Assembly (NCBI RefSeq): GCF_003148475.1
Contig: NZ_QGGG01000003.1
Span: 1-64,000 of the forward strand
Length of the DNA: 64,000 bases
Direction of reading: 5' to 3'
DNA from: Pseudaminobacter salicylatoxidans
Lineage (GTDB): Bacteria; Pseudomonadota; Alphaproteobacteria; Rhizobiales; Rhizobiaceae
A model generated the notes under the pieces. The model searched no databases and was not told where the DNA came from. It was given only the letters and a program-made list of their open reading frames with translations. Below, piece after piece: positions 54,865 to 64,000 of the stretch. The translations under genes and the position numbers were made by a program. Within the stretch, counting starts at the first letter, position 1. Each line of letters starts with the position of its first letter.

Positions 54865-56361
54865 TTATCCCTCGTAGTTGTCGCGCACCAGCTGGTCGAG
54901 CAGCCGGACCCCGAAACCGGACCCCCATGACTGGTTGATCTCGTTCGCCTGCGTGCCCATGGCAGTGCCGGCAATGTCCAGATGCGCCCAGGGCGTATCC
55001 TTCACGAAGCGCTTTAGGAACTGCGCAGCCGTGATCGCACCGCCGTGCCTGCCGCCGATATTCTTCATGTCGGCATTCTTGGAATCGATCATCTTGTCGT
55101 ATTCCGGTCCGACCGGCATGCGCCAGACGCGTTCCTGGCTGGTCTGGCCGGCCGCGAACAGGTTCGCGGCAAGCTCATCGTCGTTGGAGAACAGGCCGGC
55201 ATGGTGCTGGCCGAGCGCCACCATGATCGCACCGGTAAGCGTCGCCAGATCGATCATGAATTTCGGCTGGAAACGGTCGTTGCAATACCACAGCGCATCC
55301 GCCAGCACGAGGCGTCCTTCCGCGTCGGTGTTCAGCACCTCGATGGTCTGGCCCGACATGGAGGTGACGATGTCGCCGGGGCGCTGCGCATTGCCGTCAA
55401 CCATGTTCTCCACGCAGCCGATGATGCCGATCGCGTTCACCTTCGCCTTGCGTGCGGCCAGCGCATGCATGAGCCCGGTAACGGCGGCCGCGCCGCCCAT
55501 GTCGCCCTTCATGTCTTCCATACCCGAGGCCGGCTTGATCGACACGCCGCCCGAATCGAACACCACCCCCTTGCCGACGAAGGCGACGGGCCTGGCTTTG
55601 GCCCTGCCGCCATTCCATTGCATGACGACGAGGCGCGGCGGGCGCACCGAGCCCTGGGCCACGCCCAGCAGCGCACCCATGCCCAGTTTCTTCATTTCCT
55701 TCTCGGTCAGCACCTCCACCTTGACGCCGAGCTTTTCCAATTCCTTGGCGCGCGCGGCGAATTCGACGGGGCCGAGCACATTGGCGGGCTCGTTGACCAG
55801 ATCGCGCGCCAGCATCACCCCGTCGGCTACGGCCTGCAGGTCGGCAAAAGCCTTTTTGGCGGCCGACGGTTCGGCGCAATGAATGGCGATTTTTGCGGGT
55901 TTGGAAGGCGTGTCCTTGCCGTTGGCCTCGTCCTTGCGGGTCTTGTACTTGTCGAAGCCGTAGCTGCGCAGCACGATGCCGGCCGCCAGTCGCGCCACAT
56001 CCGCAGGTGTGATCGCAACCCCGGCAATGTCTGCCACCACGGCCACCTCGGTGGCCTTGCGCAGTTGCGCGGCAATCGTGCCGCCGAGCTTCAGCCAGGC
56101 ATATTCATTGAGGTCTTCCGCCTTTCCCGCGCCGATGGCGACGAGGCGATCCAGCGACGAGCCCTCCGGCGCCAGCACATCCACGACGCTGCCCGACTTT
56201 CCGGAAAATTCCGACACGGAAAACGCCCGCGCCAGAATCTTGCCTGGATCGCAGGCGGCAGCCGCATCGCCGAGGGCACCGCCTTCGCCGGCCAGAACGA
56301 TCGCAAGGCCCTTTTTGGGTGCGGCATATTTGACGAAGCTGATTGTCGGCATGAACGTCAT
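54865..56361 (-). CDS. pepA: Leucyl aminopeptidase (M17)
   Basis: A 498-residue cytosolic aminopeptidase with two metals. The metal and catalytic residues lie in the C-terminal domain: [19 protein letters not shown] (Lys and Asp ligands), [11 protein letters not shown], and the signature [12 protein letters not shown]. The N-terminal domain (about 1-165) is the regulatory/DNA-binding part known from E. coli PepA. The ATG at 56361 has GCAGG about nine bases upstream; a second in-frame ATG lies three codons later. It is divergent from lptF. Confidence 0.96.
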   Translation of the reverse strand: MTFMPTISFVKYAAPKKGLAIVLAGEGGALGDAAAACDPGKILARAFSVSEFSGKSGSVVDVLAPEGSSLDRLVAIGAGKAEDLNEYAWLKLGGTIAAQLRKATEVAVVADIAGVAITPADVARLAAGIVLRSYGFDKYKTRKDEANGKDTPSKPAKIAIHCAEPSAAKKAFADLQAVADGVMLARDLVNEPANVLGPVEFAARAKELEKLGVKVEVLTEKEMKKLGMGALLGVAQGSVRPPRLVVMQWNGGRAKARPVAFVGKGVVFDSGGVSIKPASGMEDMKGDMGGAAAVTGLMHALAARKAKVNAIGIIGCVENMVDGNAQRPGDIVTSMSGQTIEVLNTDAEGRLVLADALWYCNDRFQPKFMIDLATLTGAIMVALGQHHAGLFSNDDELAANLFAAGQTSQERVWRMPVGPEYDKMIDSKNADMKNIGGRHGGAITAAQFLKRFVKDTPWAHLDIAGTAMGTQANEINQSWGSGFGVRLLDQLVRDNYEG

Positions 56362-56734
56362 CGGTAAACCTGCTTTCGGAAAGAGTTTCGCAAACGAAAT
56401 TTCACGGGAGATTTCGTCGTTTTACGTCATTTGGCAAGTCACGCCGCCGAACGGCCGGCATTTCGCTGCAATCTCACACTTCAGTGAAAGGCTCGCCCGA
56501 GGCGTCTGCACCTGCTAAAGCAGCGTCCGAATCGACGTTAATATCCGGTTAACCAGCTTTTTTGGCGGTTTCTTAGCCACTCCCGACGAAGACTCTCATG
56601 CGCCGAACATTTCAGAACGGACGGGCTCTACATCGAACCGATTGTGCCGCCTGCACGGTGCGGATACCTTGCCGGGAACGGCGCTCGGGGAACCGTCGCC
56701 ATGAACGATCAATAGAACGGAACACCCGCGGCAT
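56362..56734. other. Divergent control region between pepA and lptF
   Basis: This 373-base region holds no supported gene. An inverted repeat ACGAAAT-N10-ATTTCGT lies at 56394-56417, about 33 bases upstream of the pepA start, and could be an operator. A tiny open frame (ATG at 56701, four codons) precedes lptF but is too short to claim. Confidence 0.4.
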
Positions 56735-57937
56735 ATGAAGGTCGTTGAACGCTACATACTGCGCCGGACGTTCACCATGTTCCTGGGCGCGCTGCTGTGG
56801 ACCCTGGCGATCTCATGGACGACGCAGGTGCTGGCCCGCATCAATCTCGTGACCGACAGCGGCCAGTCGGCGCTGACCTTCTTCGAGCTTGCGACCCTCA
56901 TCCTGCCCTCGGTCATTCCGATCATCGTGCCCTTCGCGCTTATCATCGCGGTGGCGCAGACGCTGTCCACCATGAACACCGATTCCGAGCTGGTGGTGGT
57001 AAGCGCGGCCGGCGGGTCGCGCTGGATCCTCATGCGCCCGATACTGGTTCTCGCGGTGCTCGCCAGCGTGTTTTCCTTCGCGGTGGACAACGGCATCGAC
57101 CCCTATGCGCGCGAGCGCGGACGCCAGCTCGTCGCGGCCGCGCGCGCCGACCTGCTTTCGCTGGTCATCCAGGAAGGCACTTTCCGAAAGGTGGATGACG
57201 GGCTCTATGTACAGGTCGCCGAACGGCTTCCCGACGGGCGGCTTGGGGGGATCTTCGTGGCGGATTCGCGCCAGGAGGGCATCGATCTCGTCTATTACGC
57301 CAAGAGCGGCGCGGTCGTGCAGGACAGCGAAAAAAGCATGCTGATCATGAGTGATGGCGTGGTGCATCGCAAATCGCCGGAAGGGGAGCTGTCGGTGATC
57401 CGCTTCACCTCCTACGCCTTCGATCTTTCGGCCTTTTCGGCGGCGGCGGGCACGATCACCATGTTCCCGAAGGACCGCACGCTGTCCTATCTGGTCAACC
57501 CCGATCCCAACGACAAGATTTACCAGAACAACCCGCAATCCTTCCGCGCCGAACTGCACCGGCGCCTGACGGAGTGGCTCTACCCGCTGGTCTTCGCACT
57601 GATCGCGCTTGCCGTGGCGGGCGATGCGCGCTCGCATCGCGAAAGCCGCATCAATCCGCTGGTGACGTCGATCACAATCGCGCTGTTCGTGCGCTGGCTG
57701 GGCTTCTTCGTCACCAATCAGGCGCAGAGCAATCCGTTGTTCAGCCCGCTGGCTTATGCGGTGCCGCTCGCCGCCTCCATCATCGCGCTGGGCTTTATCC
57801 GCTCCAACCGCACGATGGAACTTCCGGTAAGCTGGGCCGAGGGCCTTTCCGACTGGACGCGCAAATCGGGTGATCGCATGACGATGACGTGGCTGCGCCT
57901 CACCGGCCGTGCCGGCGCGAGCGGAGGGCGGGCGTGA
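56735..57937 (+). CDS. lptF: LPS export ABC transporter permease LptF
   Basis: One of two inner-membrane permeases of the LptB2FG complex, which extracts lipopolysaccharide from the inner membrane. The 400-residue protein has the N-terminal block VERYILRRTFTMFLGALLWT. Three helices and a periplasmic beta-jellyroll domain (about residues 130-260) follow, then three C-terminal helices (ALIALAVAGDA, ITIALFVRWLGFFVTNQAQS). The stop overlaps the lptG start (TGATG). It is the first gene of the lptF-lptG-lptD-surA-pdxA-rsmA operon. Confidence 0.96.
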   Translation: MKVVERYILRRTFTMFLGALLWTLAISWTTQVLARINLVTDSGQSALTFFELATLILPSVIPIIVPFALIIAVAQTLSTMNTDSELVVVSAAGGSRWILMRPILVLAVLASVFSFAVDNGIDPYARERGRQLVAAARADLLSLVIQEGTFRKVDDGLYVQVAERLPDGRLGGIFVADSRQEGIDLVYYAKSGAVVQDSEKSMLIMSDGVVHRKSPEGELSVIRFTSYAFDLSAFSAAAGTITMFPKDRTLSYLVNPDPNDKIYQNNPQSFRAELHRRLTEWLYPLVFALIALAVAGDARSHRESRINPLVTSITIALFVRWLGFFVTNQAQSNPLFSPLAYAVPLAASIIALGFIRSNRTMELPVSWAEGLSDWTRKSGDRMTMTWLRLTGRAGASGGRA

Positions 57938-59022
57938 TGGGCTGGACACTCGGTCTCTATTTCTTCCGGCGCTATGCCGCCATCACGGCGTGGTTCTTCA
58001 TCGGCATCTACGCGCTGATCTTCCTCATCGATTTCACCGAATTCTCCAGCCGCACCTCCGGCCTGCCGAACTTCACCTTTTTCGCCGCCCTATCGGTATC
58101 GGCGCTGCGGGTGCCGATGATCGTGCAGCAGACCGTGCCGTTCGTCGCACTGTTTGCGGCGATGGCCACGCTGATCTCGCTCAACCGCAAATACGAACTG
58201 GTGATCGCACGCGCGGCCGGCATCTCGGCCTGGCAGTTCCTGTTCCCGCTCTGCATGGGTGCGCTGCTGTTCGGCATCCTGACCGTCGGCGTCCTCAACC
58301 CGATTGCCGCACACGGCCTGTCGCGATCCGAGCTTCTGGAAAGCGACATCCGCTCCGGCGCGTCCAACAAAGTATCGGCCGCGAACGCTCCGTGGCTGCA
58401 CCAGAAGGCCAATGGCATCGACACCATCATCGGCGCACGTGCGGTTCTCAAGCAGGGGCTGGAACTGTCGGACGCCGTGTTCTTCACCATCGACAAGAAC
58501 GGCGACATCGTCGAGCGCAAGGATGCCGCTCGCGCCGTCCTGGGCGATGGCTACTGGAAGCTCAAGGACGTGAAGGTCTATCGCGACGGCCAGAACGCCG
58601 AATCACGTCCGAGCGATCGCGTGGCCACCAACCTCAAGCCCGAATATGTGCAGGAACGGCTCGCGCAGCCCGAAACCATTCCGTTTTTCGAGCTTCCGGC
58701 CAAGATCGAGGCGGCCCGCTCCTTCGGCCTTCGGGCCAATGCGTTCGCCATGCAGCTTCACTCGCTGATCGCCATGCCGCTGCTTCTCGTCGCCATGACG
58801 CTCATTGCTGCAACAGTCTCCATGCGCTTTGCCCGAATGGGGCAATCCACAACGATGATTCTGGGTGGCGTCGTCGCCGGCTTTCTGCTTTATGTCGTTT
58901 CGGTTTTGGTCAAAGCATTTGGCAATGCCGGATTCGTGCCGCCATTCGTGGCCGCATGGTTTCCGGTGGTTGTGGCTATGTTTTTCGGAGTAACTTTCCT
59001 GCTATACACGGAAGACGGTTAG
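57937..59022 (+). CDS. lptG: LPS export ABC transporter permease LptG
   Basis: The partner of LptF in the LPS extractor. The 361-residue protein shares the layout of three helices, a periplasmic jellyroll and three helices. Conserved parts include FFRRYAAITAWFFIGIYALI at the N-terminus, LISLNRKYELVIARAAGISAWQF (coupling helix region) and the C-terminal FARMGQSTTMILGGVVAGFLL. The ATG at 57937 overlaps the lptF stop by one base. The lptD gene follows with 12 bases between. Confidence 0.96.
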   Translation: MGWTLGLYFFRRYAAITAWFFIGIYALIFLIDFTEFSSRTSGLPNFTFFAALSVSALRVPMIVQQTVPFVALFAAMATLISLNRKYELVIARAAGISAWQFLFPLCMGALLFGILTVGVLNPIAAHGLSRSELLESDIRSGASNKVSAANAPWLHQKANGIDTIIGARAVLKQGLELSDAVFFTIDKNGDIVERKDAARAVLGDGYWKLKDVKVYRDGQNAESRPSDRVATNLKPEYVQERLAQPETIPFFELPAKIEAARSFGLRANAFAMQLHSLIAMPLLLVAMTLIAATVSMRFARMGQSTTMILGGVVAGFLLYVVSVLVKAFGNAGFVPPFVAAWFPVVVAMFFGVTFLLYTEDG

Positions 59023-59034
59023 TTGGGGGACGTG

Positions 59035-61431
59035 GTGACATCAGCGAGAAAGACGAACCGCATGGCTCGCCTTTACGGCGCGACGGCGCTCGCCTGCCTT
59101 TTCGCCTACGCGCTGCCGGTCGCGACGCCTGCCTGGTCGCAGGAAATCAGCGCGCCCGAGGTGCCGGAAGGCTCGCAGATGCTGCTGGAGGCCGACACCC
59201 TCGTCTACGACAACGACAAGAACACCATCACCGCCGTTGGCGGCGTGCGAATCGACTATGGCGGCAACCGGCTGGTCGCCCAGCGCGTGGCCTATGATCG
59301 CAAGACCTCGCGTCTCGTGGCCTCGGGCAATGTCGAACTGGTCGACAGCAGCGGCACCAAGGTCTATTCCGACGAGATCGACGTTACCGACGACTTCGCC
59401 AACGGCTTCGTCAACGCGCTGCGCGTGGAAACCGTCGACAAGACCTATTTCGCGGCCGAAAGTGCCACCCGCACCGGCGGCGTTCTGACCACCTTCAACA
59501 ATGGCGTCTACACGGCCTGCAAACCCTGCGAAGCCAAGCCGGATCGCGCGCCGATCTGGCGCATCAAGGCACAGAAGATCATCTGGAACGGCACCGCCAA
59601 GACCGTGCGCTTCGAAAAATCGCGCTTCGAGTTCTTCGGCTTCCCGATTGCCTATCTGCCGAGCTTCGAGATCGCCGACCCCACGGTCAAGCGCAAGAGC
59701 GGCTTCCTGTTCCCGGGCATCAACTACAAGTCGAACCTCGGCGCCAGTCTGGCGGTTCCCTACTATTTCGCGCTTTCGCCGACATATGACCTCACGGTCA
59801 CCGCGCACGGCTACACCAAGCAGGGTTTCCTCGGTGAAGCTGAATGGCGCCAGCGCTTCAACTCAGGTGAATACACGCTGAAGATCGCCGGCATTCGCCA
59901 GAACGATCCGGGGGCATTCGACCGGGGCGTCAACTCCGGCCCCGTGGACGATCCGAACCGCTTCCGTGGCATGGTCGGCTCGACCGGCCGCTTCGACATC
60001 AATCCGCGCTGGCAGTTCGGCTGGAATTTCCTGGCGCAGACGGACAAGAACTTCTCCTACACCTACAATATCGATGGCTATGACAGTTATATCTATCGAT
60101 CGGAAATCTACCTGACGGGCCTCAACGACCGGAACTATTTCGACCTGCGTGCGATGAAGTTCGACGTGCAGGAAGATCTTCTCGACTCCAATCTCAGCGC
60201 CCGTAACGACAAGCAGCCCTGGGTGTTGCCTTCATTCGACTATTCCTTCACGCCGGACGAGCCCGTCTTCGGCGGCGAGCTGAATTTCGACGTCAATTCG
60301 CGCGTCGTTCACCGTGACGATCTGGACGTCGGATTTGGGCGGAACCCGCTCACCAACCAGAACTTCGTCGAGCGCGTCCGGGGCATCGACGGCACCGACG
60401 GCCGCGTGACCGGGCTTGCGGAGTGGAAGCGCTCCTTCATCACGCAGGGCGGGCTGGTGGTCACGCCGTTGCTGGCCTTCCAGGCCGACGCTGACTATGT
60501 CAACCAGACTTCGGCTTCCGTTCTGGCCATCGAACAGATGGCGCAGGTCCAGGGCGTTGCGGCCGACGTTCGCTCTTCCTTCTTCCGCAGCATGGCCACT
60601 GCCGGCCTCGAGCTGCGCTGGCCGGTTCTGTTCTCCTTCAGCAGCGGCTCGCAGATCCTGGAGCCGATGGCGCAGATTTTCGCGCGACCGAATGAACGCT
60701 ATGCCGCCTCGCTGGGCATTCCCAACGAGGACGCGCAGAGCTTCGTGTTCGACGCCACGACCCTTTTCGAGCGCGACAAGTTCTCCGGCTTCGATCGTGT
60801 CGAGGGCGGCACGCGCGCCAATGTCGGCCTGCGCTATTCGGGCACCTTCGACAATGGCTGGACCACGAACGCCCTGTTCGGCCAGTCCTATCAGCTTGCC
60901 GGACGCAACTCCTTCGCTTCGCCCGATCTCGTCAATGTCGGCGCCTATTCCGGGCTTGAGTCCGATACGTCCGACTTCGTCGGTCTGGTCGGCTTCGCAA
61001 CGCCTTTCGGCGTTTCGGCTTCCGCCAGCGCCCGTTTGGACGAACAGACGCTGGAAGTCCGCCGCGCCGAGGTGAAGGCAGGCTATTCCACGCGCCCACT
61101 GAGCCTCACGGCGCAATATGCGTTCATCCAGGCGCAACCGCTCTATGGCTTCAGTACGGACCGGCAGGAAGTCACGCTCGGCGCCTCCGCCCGGTTCCAC
61201 GAAAACTGGCGCGCCTTCGGCTCCGGCACCTATGATTTCGAATCGGGCGTTGTAACGCGCGACGCGATCGGATTTGCCTATGACGACGAATGCTTCTCCT
61301 ACAGCATGTCGATGCTGACGAAGCGCGACCCGCTCAAGCGCCAGGACGATGAACGGACTTTTGGCTTCACCATATCCTTGCGCACGATCGGAGACTTCGG
61401 CTCGACGACCGGTCAATTCGCGCAGCGATGA
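59035..61431 (+). CDS. lptD: LPS-assembly outer-membrane protein LptD
   Basis: The outer-membrane barrel that inserts LPS into the outer leaflet, with LptE. The 798-residue protein has a signal peptide (cleavage after about AWSQ) and an N-terminal OstA/LptA-like jellyroll (MLLEADTLVYDNDKNTITAV, then GGVRIDYGGNRLVAQRV). A large barrel domain follows (FFGFPIAYLPSFEIADPTVK; FLFPGINYKSNLGASLAVPY). Cysteines TACKPCEA near residue 160 may take part in disulphides. The GTG at 59035 was chosen because GGGGGA lies just upstream; TTG 59023, GTG 59032 and ATG 59062 are alternatives. Confidence 0.95.
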   Translation: MTSARKTNRMARLYGATALACLFAYALPVATPAWSQEISAPEVPEGSQMLLEADTLVYDNDKNTITAVGGVRIDYGGNRLVAQRVAYDRKTSRLVASGNVELVDSSGTKVYSDEIDVTDDFANGFVNALRVETVDKTYFAAESATRTGGVLTTFNNGVYTACKPCEAKPDRAPIWRIKAQKIIWNGTAKTVRFEKSRFEFFGFPIAYLPSFEIADPTVKRKSGFLFPGINYKSNLGASLAVPYYFALSPTYDLTVTAHGYTKQGFLGEAEWRQRFNSGEYTLKIAGIRQNDPGAFDRGVNSGPVDDPNRFRGMVGSTGRFDINPRWQFGWNFLAQTDKNFSYTYNIDGYDSYIYRSEIYLTGLNDRNYFDLRAMKFDVQEDLLDSNLSARNDKQPWVLPSFDYSFTPDEPVFGGELNFDVNSRVVHRDDLDVGFGRNPLTNQNFVERVRGIDGTDGRVTGLAEWKRSFITQGGLVVTPLLAFQADADYVNQTSASVLAIEQMAQVQGVAADVRSSFFRSMATAGLELRWPVLFSFSSGSQILEPMAQIFARPNERYAASLGIPNEDAQSFVFDATTLFERDKFSGFDRVEGGTRANVGLRYSGTFDNGWTTNALFGQSYQLAGRNSFASPDLVNVGAYSGLESDTSDFVGLVGFATPFGVSASASARLDEQTLEVRRAEVKAGYSTRPLSLTAQYAFIQAQPLYGFSTDRQEVTLGASARFHENWRAFGSGTYDFESGVVTRDAIGFAYDDECFSYSMSMLTKRDPLKRQDDERTFGFTISLRTIGDFGSTTGQFAQR

Positions 61432-61526
61432 CAGTACAACCAAATCGTCATCCTTTCGCCGCATAGAACCGGCATCCGGGGCTTATGTCTTTCCGGCCGA
61501 AAATCGAGGACGAGGGATCAGTTAGT

Positions 61527-62465
61527 ATGACTTTGATCAGGAAATACCTCTTTTCCGCAAGCTTTGCCGCACTGGTGGCGTTCGGTTCCGTTCCCGGAAT
61601 CATGACTGCAACTCCGGCTGTCGCCAGCGAAATCAAGTATGTCGTCAACGGCGTGCCAGTCACCAGCTACGACATCCAGCGGCGAACGGCATTCCTGAAA
61701 CTGCAGCATCGCAAGGGCAATCTTGCCAAGGAAGCCGGCGACGAAATGGTCGACCAGACGCTGCGCGCAGCCGAAATTCGACGGCTCGGCATCAAGATTT
61801 CCGACAAGCAGATCAATGAAGCGTTCGGCCGCTTCGCAAGCTCCAACAAGATGAGCGCGACCCAGCTTACACAGGTGCTGCAGCAGGCAGGTGTTACGGC
61901 ACAGCACTTCAAGGAATTCATCGGCTCCCAGATGGGCTGGAACCAGGCTCTGTCGGCTCGCTTCAAGGCGCAGAACGGCAGCATGAGCGAGCAGGACGTG
62001 GTCCAGCGCATGCTTCAGCAAAAAGGCTCCAAGCCGAGCGCCACCGAATATATGCTGCAGCAGGTGATTTTTGTCGTTCCCGCCAAGGAACGCGGCCAGA
62101 TCGGCAAGCGCAAGCGCGAAGCCGAAGCCATGCGCGCCCGCTTCAGCGGCTGCGACAAGACGCGTGAATTCGCCAAGGGATTGATCGACGTCACCGTGCG
62201 CGATCTCGGCCGCGTGCTCGCGCCCGAGTTGCCGCCCGAATGGGCTGACCAGATCAAGAAGACCAAGACCGGCGGCGCAACCACCGTGCGCGAAACCGAA
62301 CGTGGCGTCGAGTTCATCGGCATTTGCAGCGCCCGTGAAGTTTCCGACGATCAGGTCGCCAAGATGGTCTTCCAGTCGGAAGGCACCAAGGATCAGCAGG
62401 CCGAACAGCTGAACAAGACCTATATGGAAGAACTGCGCAAGCGCGCACGCATCGTCAAGCGTTGA
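61527..62465 (+). CDS. surA: SurA-like periplasmic chaperone/peptidyl-prolyl isomerase
   Basis: A 312-residue periplasmic protein with a signal peptide (ending AVA near residue 34). The SurA-type N-terminal helical chaperone domain follows ([40 protein letters not shown]), then one divergent parvulin-like domain (about residues 165-290). It is shorter than E. coli SurA, which has two parvulin domains, a normal situation in rhizobia. SurA escorts outer-membrane proteins, including LptD, to the BAM complex, which fits its place after lptD. The ATG at 61527 begins the signal peptide. Confidence 0.9.
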   Translation: MTLIRKYLFSASFAALVAFGSVPGIMTATPAVASEIKYVVNGVPVTSYDIQRRTAFLKLQHRKGNLAKEAGDEMVDQTLRAAEIRRLGIKISDKQINEAFGRFASSNKMSATQLTQVLQQAGVTAQHFKEFIGSQMGWNQALSARFKAQNGSMSEQDVVQRMLQQKGSKPSATEYMLQQVIFVVPAKERGQIGKRKREAEAMRARFSGCDKTREFAKGLIDVTVRDLGRVLAPELPPEWADQIKKTKTGGATTVRETERGVEFIGICSAREVSDDQVAKMVFQSEGTKDQQAEQLNKTYMEELRKRARIVKR

Positions 62466-63499
62466 CCATTGTGGCACGTGCCAGCAACGCTCCCATACTC
62501 GCACTGACCTGCGGCGATCCATCCGGCATCGGTCCAGAGATCGCCATTGCCGCCTGGCAAGCGCGCGACAGCGCCGCTGTTCCGCCTTTCTATCTGCTGA
62601 GCGATACCGCACTTGTGGTTGCGCGCGCGCAAATGACCGGGCTGGAGATCGCAATCGAACACACCACGCCTGAAAAGGCCGCCGAGGTGTTTTCCCGCGC
62701 GCTGCCGGTGGTGCCGCTCAAGGCGCGCTTCCACGACAGACCCGGCCATCCCGACGCCGCCAACGCCGCAGGGATCATCGAGGCGATAGACCGAGGCGTT
62801 GACGATGTCTTCGCCGGCAGGGCCGCCGCGGTCGTGACCTGTCCCATCGCCAAGAAGCCACTCTACGACGCCGGCTTCCGTTTTCCCGGCCACACCGAAT
62901 ATCTGGCTCACCTTGCAGGCACCAAAGTCGGCAAGGCCGTCACCCCGGTGATGATGCTTGCCGGGCCGGACCTGCGGGCGGTGCCGATCACAATCCATAT
63001 CGCGCTCAGCGATGTGCCAGGCGCCCTCACCCGCGACGCCATCGAAGAAACCGCCCGTATCACCGCCCAGGACCTCAGGACCCGTTTCGGCATCGCGAAG
63101 CCGCGCCTGGCCGTTTCCGGGCTCAATCCGCATGCCGGCGAAGGCGGCGCCATGGGGCACGAGGATGAGGCCGTCATCCGCCCCGCCGTCGAAGCCTTGC
63201 GCGCCGAAGGCATCGACGCTTTCGGCCCCCTGCCCGCCGACACCATGTTTCATCCGCGCGCCCGCGCCGGCTATGACGTGGCGATCTGCATGTATCACGA
63301 TCAGGCGCTGATACCGGCCAAGGCGCTGGCCTTCGACGAGACGGTGAACGTCACGCTGGGCCTGCCCTTCATCCGCACCTCCCCCGATCACGGCACCGCC
63401 TTCGACATTGCCGGCAAGGGCATCGCGCGCCCCGACAGCCTGATCGCCGCGCTGAAGCTCGCACGCCGGCTCGCGGACAATGAAAGCCATGCATCATGA
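62462..63499 (+). CDS. pdxA: 4-hydroxythreonine-4-phosphate dehydrogenase
   Basis: An NAD-dependent enzyme of pyridoxal phosphate synthesis. The 345-residue protein opens with [20 protein letters not shown]. The metal His residues are in [12 protein letters not shown] and [16 protein letters not shown], and the [17 protein letters not shown] block is typical. The start is uncertain: TTG 62462 overlaps the surA stop as TTGA, and GTG 62471 is three codons on. Both are just upstream of conserved sequence. It lies between surA and rsmA, the usual proteobacterial order. Confidence 0.95.
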   Translation: MTIVARASNAPILALTCGDPSGIGPEIAIAAWQARDSAAVPPFYLLSDTALVVARAQMTGLEIAIEHTTPEKAAEVFSRALPVVPLKARFHDRPGHPDAANAAGIIEAIDRGVDDVFAGRAAAVVTCPIAKKPLYDAGFRFPGHTEYLAHLAGTKVGKAVTPVMMLAGPDLRAVPITIHIALSDVPGALTRDAIEETARITAQDLRTRFGIAKPRLAVSGLNPHAGEGGAMGHEDEAVIRPAVEALRAEGIDAFGPLPADTMFHPRARAGYDVAICMYHDQALIPAKALAFDETVNVTLGLPFIRTSPDHGTAFDIAGKGIARPDSLIAALKLARRLADNESHAS

Positions 63500-64000
63500 G
63501 CCTCGACGGGCTGCCGCCGCTTCGGGACGTGATCGAGCGTCACGGCCTGCAAGCCAAGAAATCACTCGGCCAGAATTTCCTGCTTGATCTCAACCTTACC
63601 GGCAAGATCGCGCGCGCGGCCGGCGATCTGTCCACCTCGACGGTCATTGAAGTCGGCCCCGGCCCTGGCGGGCTGACACGGGCGCTGTTGATGAATGGCG
63701 CGGCACGGGTGGTTGCGATAGAGCGTGACGAACGCTGTCTGGAGGCGCTTGCGGAAGTTTCCGCGCACTATCCGGGCCGGCTGGAGGTCATTCCCGGAGA
63801 TGCGCTCAAGACCGACTTTGCCGCTCTCGCACCCGGCGAGAAGGTCAAGATCGTCGCCAATCTGCCATACAATATCGGCACGGAACTGCTGATCCGCTGG
63901 CTGACGGTGGAACAGTGGCCGCCCTTCTATGCATCGATGACGCTGATGTTCCAGCGCGAGGTGGCACAGAGGATCGTGGCGAAACCCGGCACTGAGGCCT
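63496..64000 (+). CDS. rsmA: 16S rRNA (adenine1518/1519-N6)-dimethyltransferase, partial at window end
   Basis: The KsgA/RsmA methyltransferase that dimethylates two adenines of helix 45 in 16S rRNA. The first 168 residues are present. [11 protein letters not shown] opens the SAM fold, followed by [25 protein letters not shown] and the catalytic NLPYNIGT (N-L-P-Y). The ATG at 63496 overlaps the pdxA stop as ATGA. The reading frame runs through the window edge at 64000 without a stop, so the C-terminus is missing only because of the window. Confidence 0.97.
   Translation, partial: MSLDGLPPLRDVIERHGLQAKKSLGQNFLLDLNLTGKIARAAGDLSTSTVIEVGPGPGGLTRALLMNGAARVVAIERDERCLEALAEVSAHYPGRLEVIPGDALKTDFAALAPGEKVKIVANLPYNIGTELLIRWLTVEQWPPFYASMTLMFQREVAQRIVAKPGTEA

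Overview
The window is a stretch of chromosome from an alphaproteobacterium of the order Hyphomicrobiales (Rhizobiales), most like the Mesorhizobium/Aminobacter/Phyllobacteriaceae group. The evidence is the high G+C, the AapJQMP amino-acid importer, a PopZ-type pole organiser, the DnaA regulator HdaA, an Omp25/31-type porin, a mitochondrial-type complex I accessory subunit, and gene orders such as hdaA-AI-2E permease-phosphatidyltransferase//purM-purN, SDR-uvrC-pgsA-moaD-moaE and lptF-lptG-lptD-surA-pdxA-rsmA. No insertion sequence, prophage or CRISPR array was seen. Five tRNA genes are present: Cys, Asn, Gln, Pro and Arg.

Layout. 1-8 kb: a C-terminally short FadL-type protein, valS, popZ, a TolC-type efflux channel, a protein-isoaspartate methyltransferase-like gene and tRNA-Cys. 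8-16 kb: small envelope proteins (RcnB-like; a secreted Asn/Gly-repeat protein), tRNA-Asn, an MFS drug exporter, ppx-rlmE, a flippase-like membrane protein, tRNA-Gln and a lipoprotein. 16-24.5 kb: the main accessory catabolic locus. Six tightly packed minus-strand genes encode a two-flavin aryl-CoA monooxygenase/reductase, an SDR, a MarR regulator, an enoyl-CoA hydratase, an acyl-CoA dehydrogenase and an aryl-CoA ligase. Divergent from them are an arylformamidase-like alpha/beta hydrolase and a stand-alone Lrp ligand-binding domain. This set matches the aerobic CoA-thioester route of 2-aminobenzoate (anthranilate) breakdown known from Azoarcus evansii; the hydrolase suggests a feed from tryptophan through kynurenine. 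Two tandem palindromes in the divergent promoter are the likely MarR operator.

24.6-36.6 kb: aapJQMP, a cystathionine beta-lyase, tRNA-Pro, an NDUFS4-like subunit, tRNA-Arg, hdaA and its membrane-protein neighbours, purM-purN and a SixA-type phosphatase. 36.6-49 kb: a CDF metal exporter, an orphan molybdopterin oxidoreductase, an ABC-F protein, a secreted glycine-rich/collagen-like protein beside an AT-rich spacer, ndk, a YbaY-META protein, moaE, moaD, pgsA, uvrC and a pteridine-reductase-like SDR. 49-56 kb: Omp25-type barrel, GST, RNase T2 lipoprotein, rlmJ, a P-loop kinase, holC, a DUF1059 protein and pepA. 56.7-64 kb: the LPS-transport and outer-membrane biogenesis operon lptF-lptG-lptD-surA-pdxA-rsmA, with rsmA cut by the window edge.

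Most genes are housekeeping. The parts worth a second look are the anthranilate-CoA locus with its operator, the collagen-like and Asn/Gly-repeat secreted proteins, the broken FadL, and a few small or oddly extended proteins. Family calls rest on motifs read by eye; no database search was possible.
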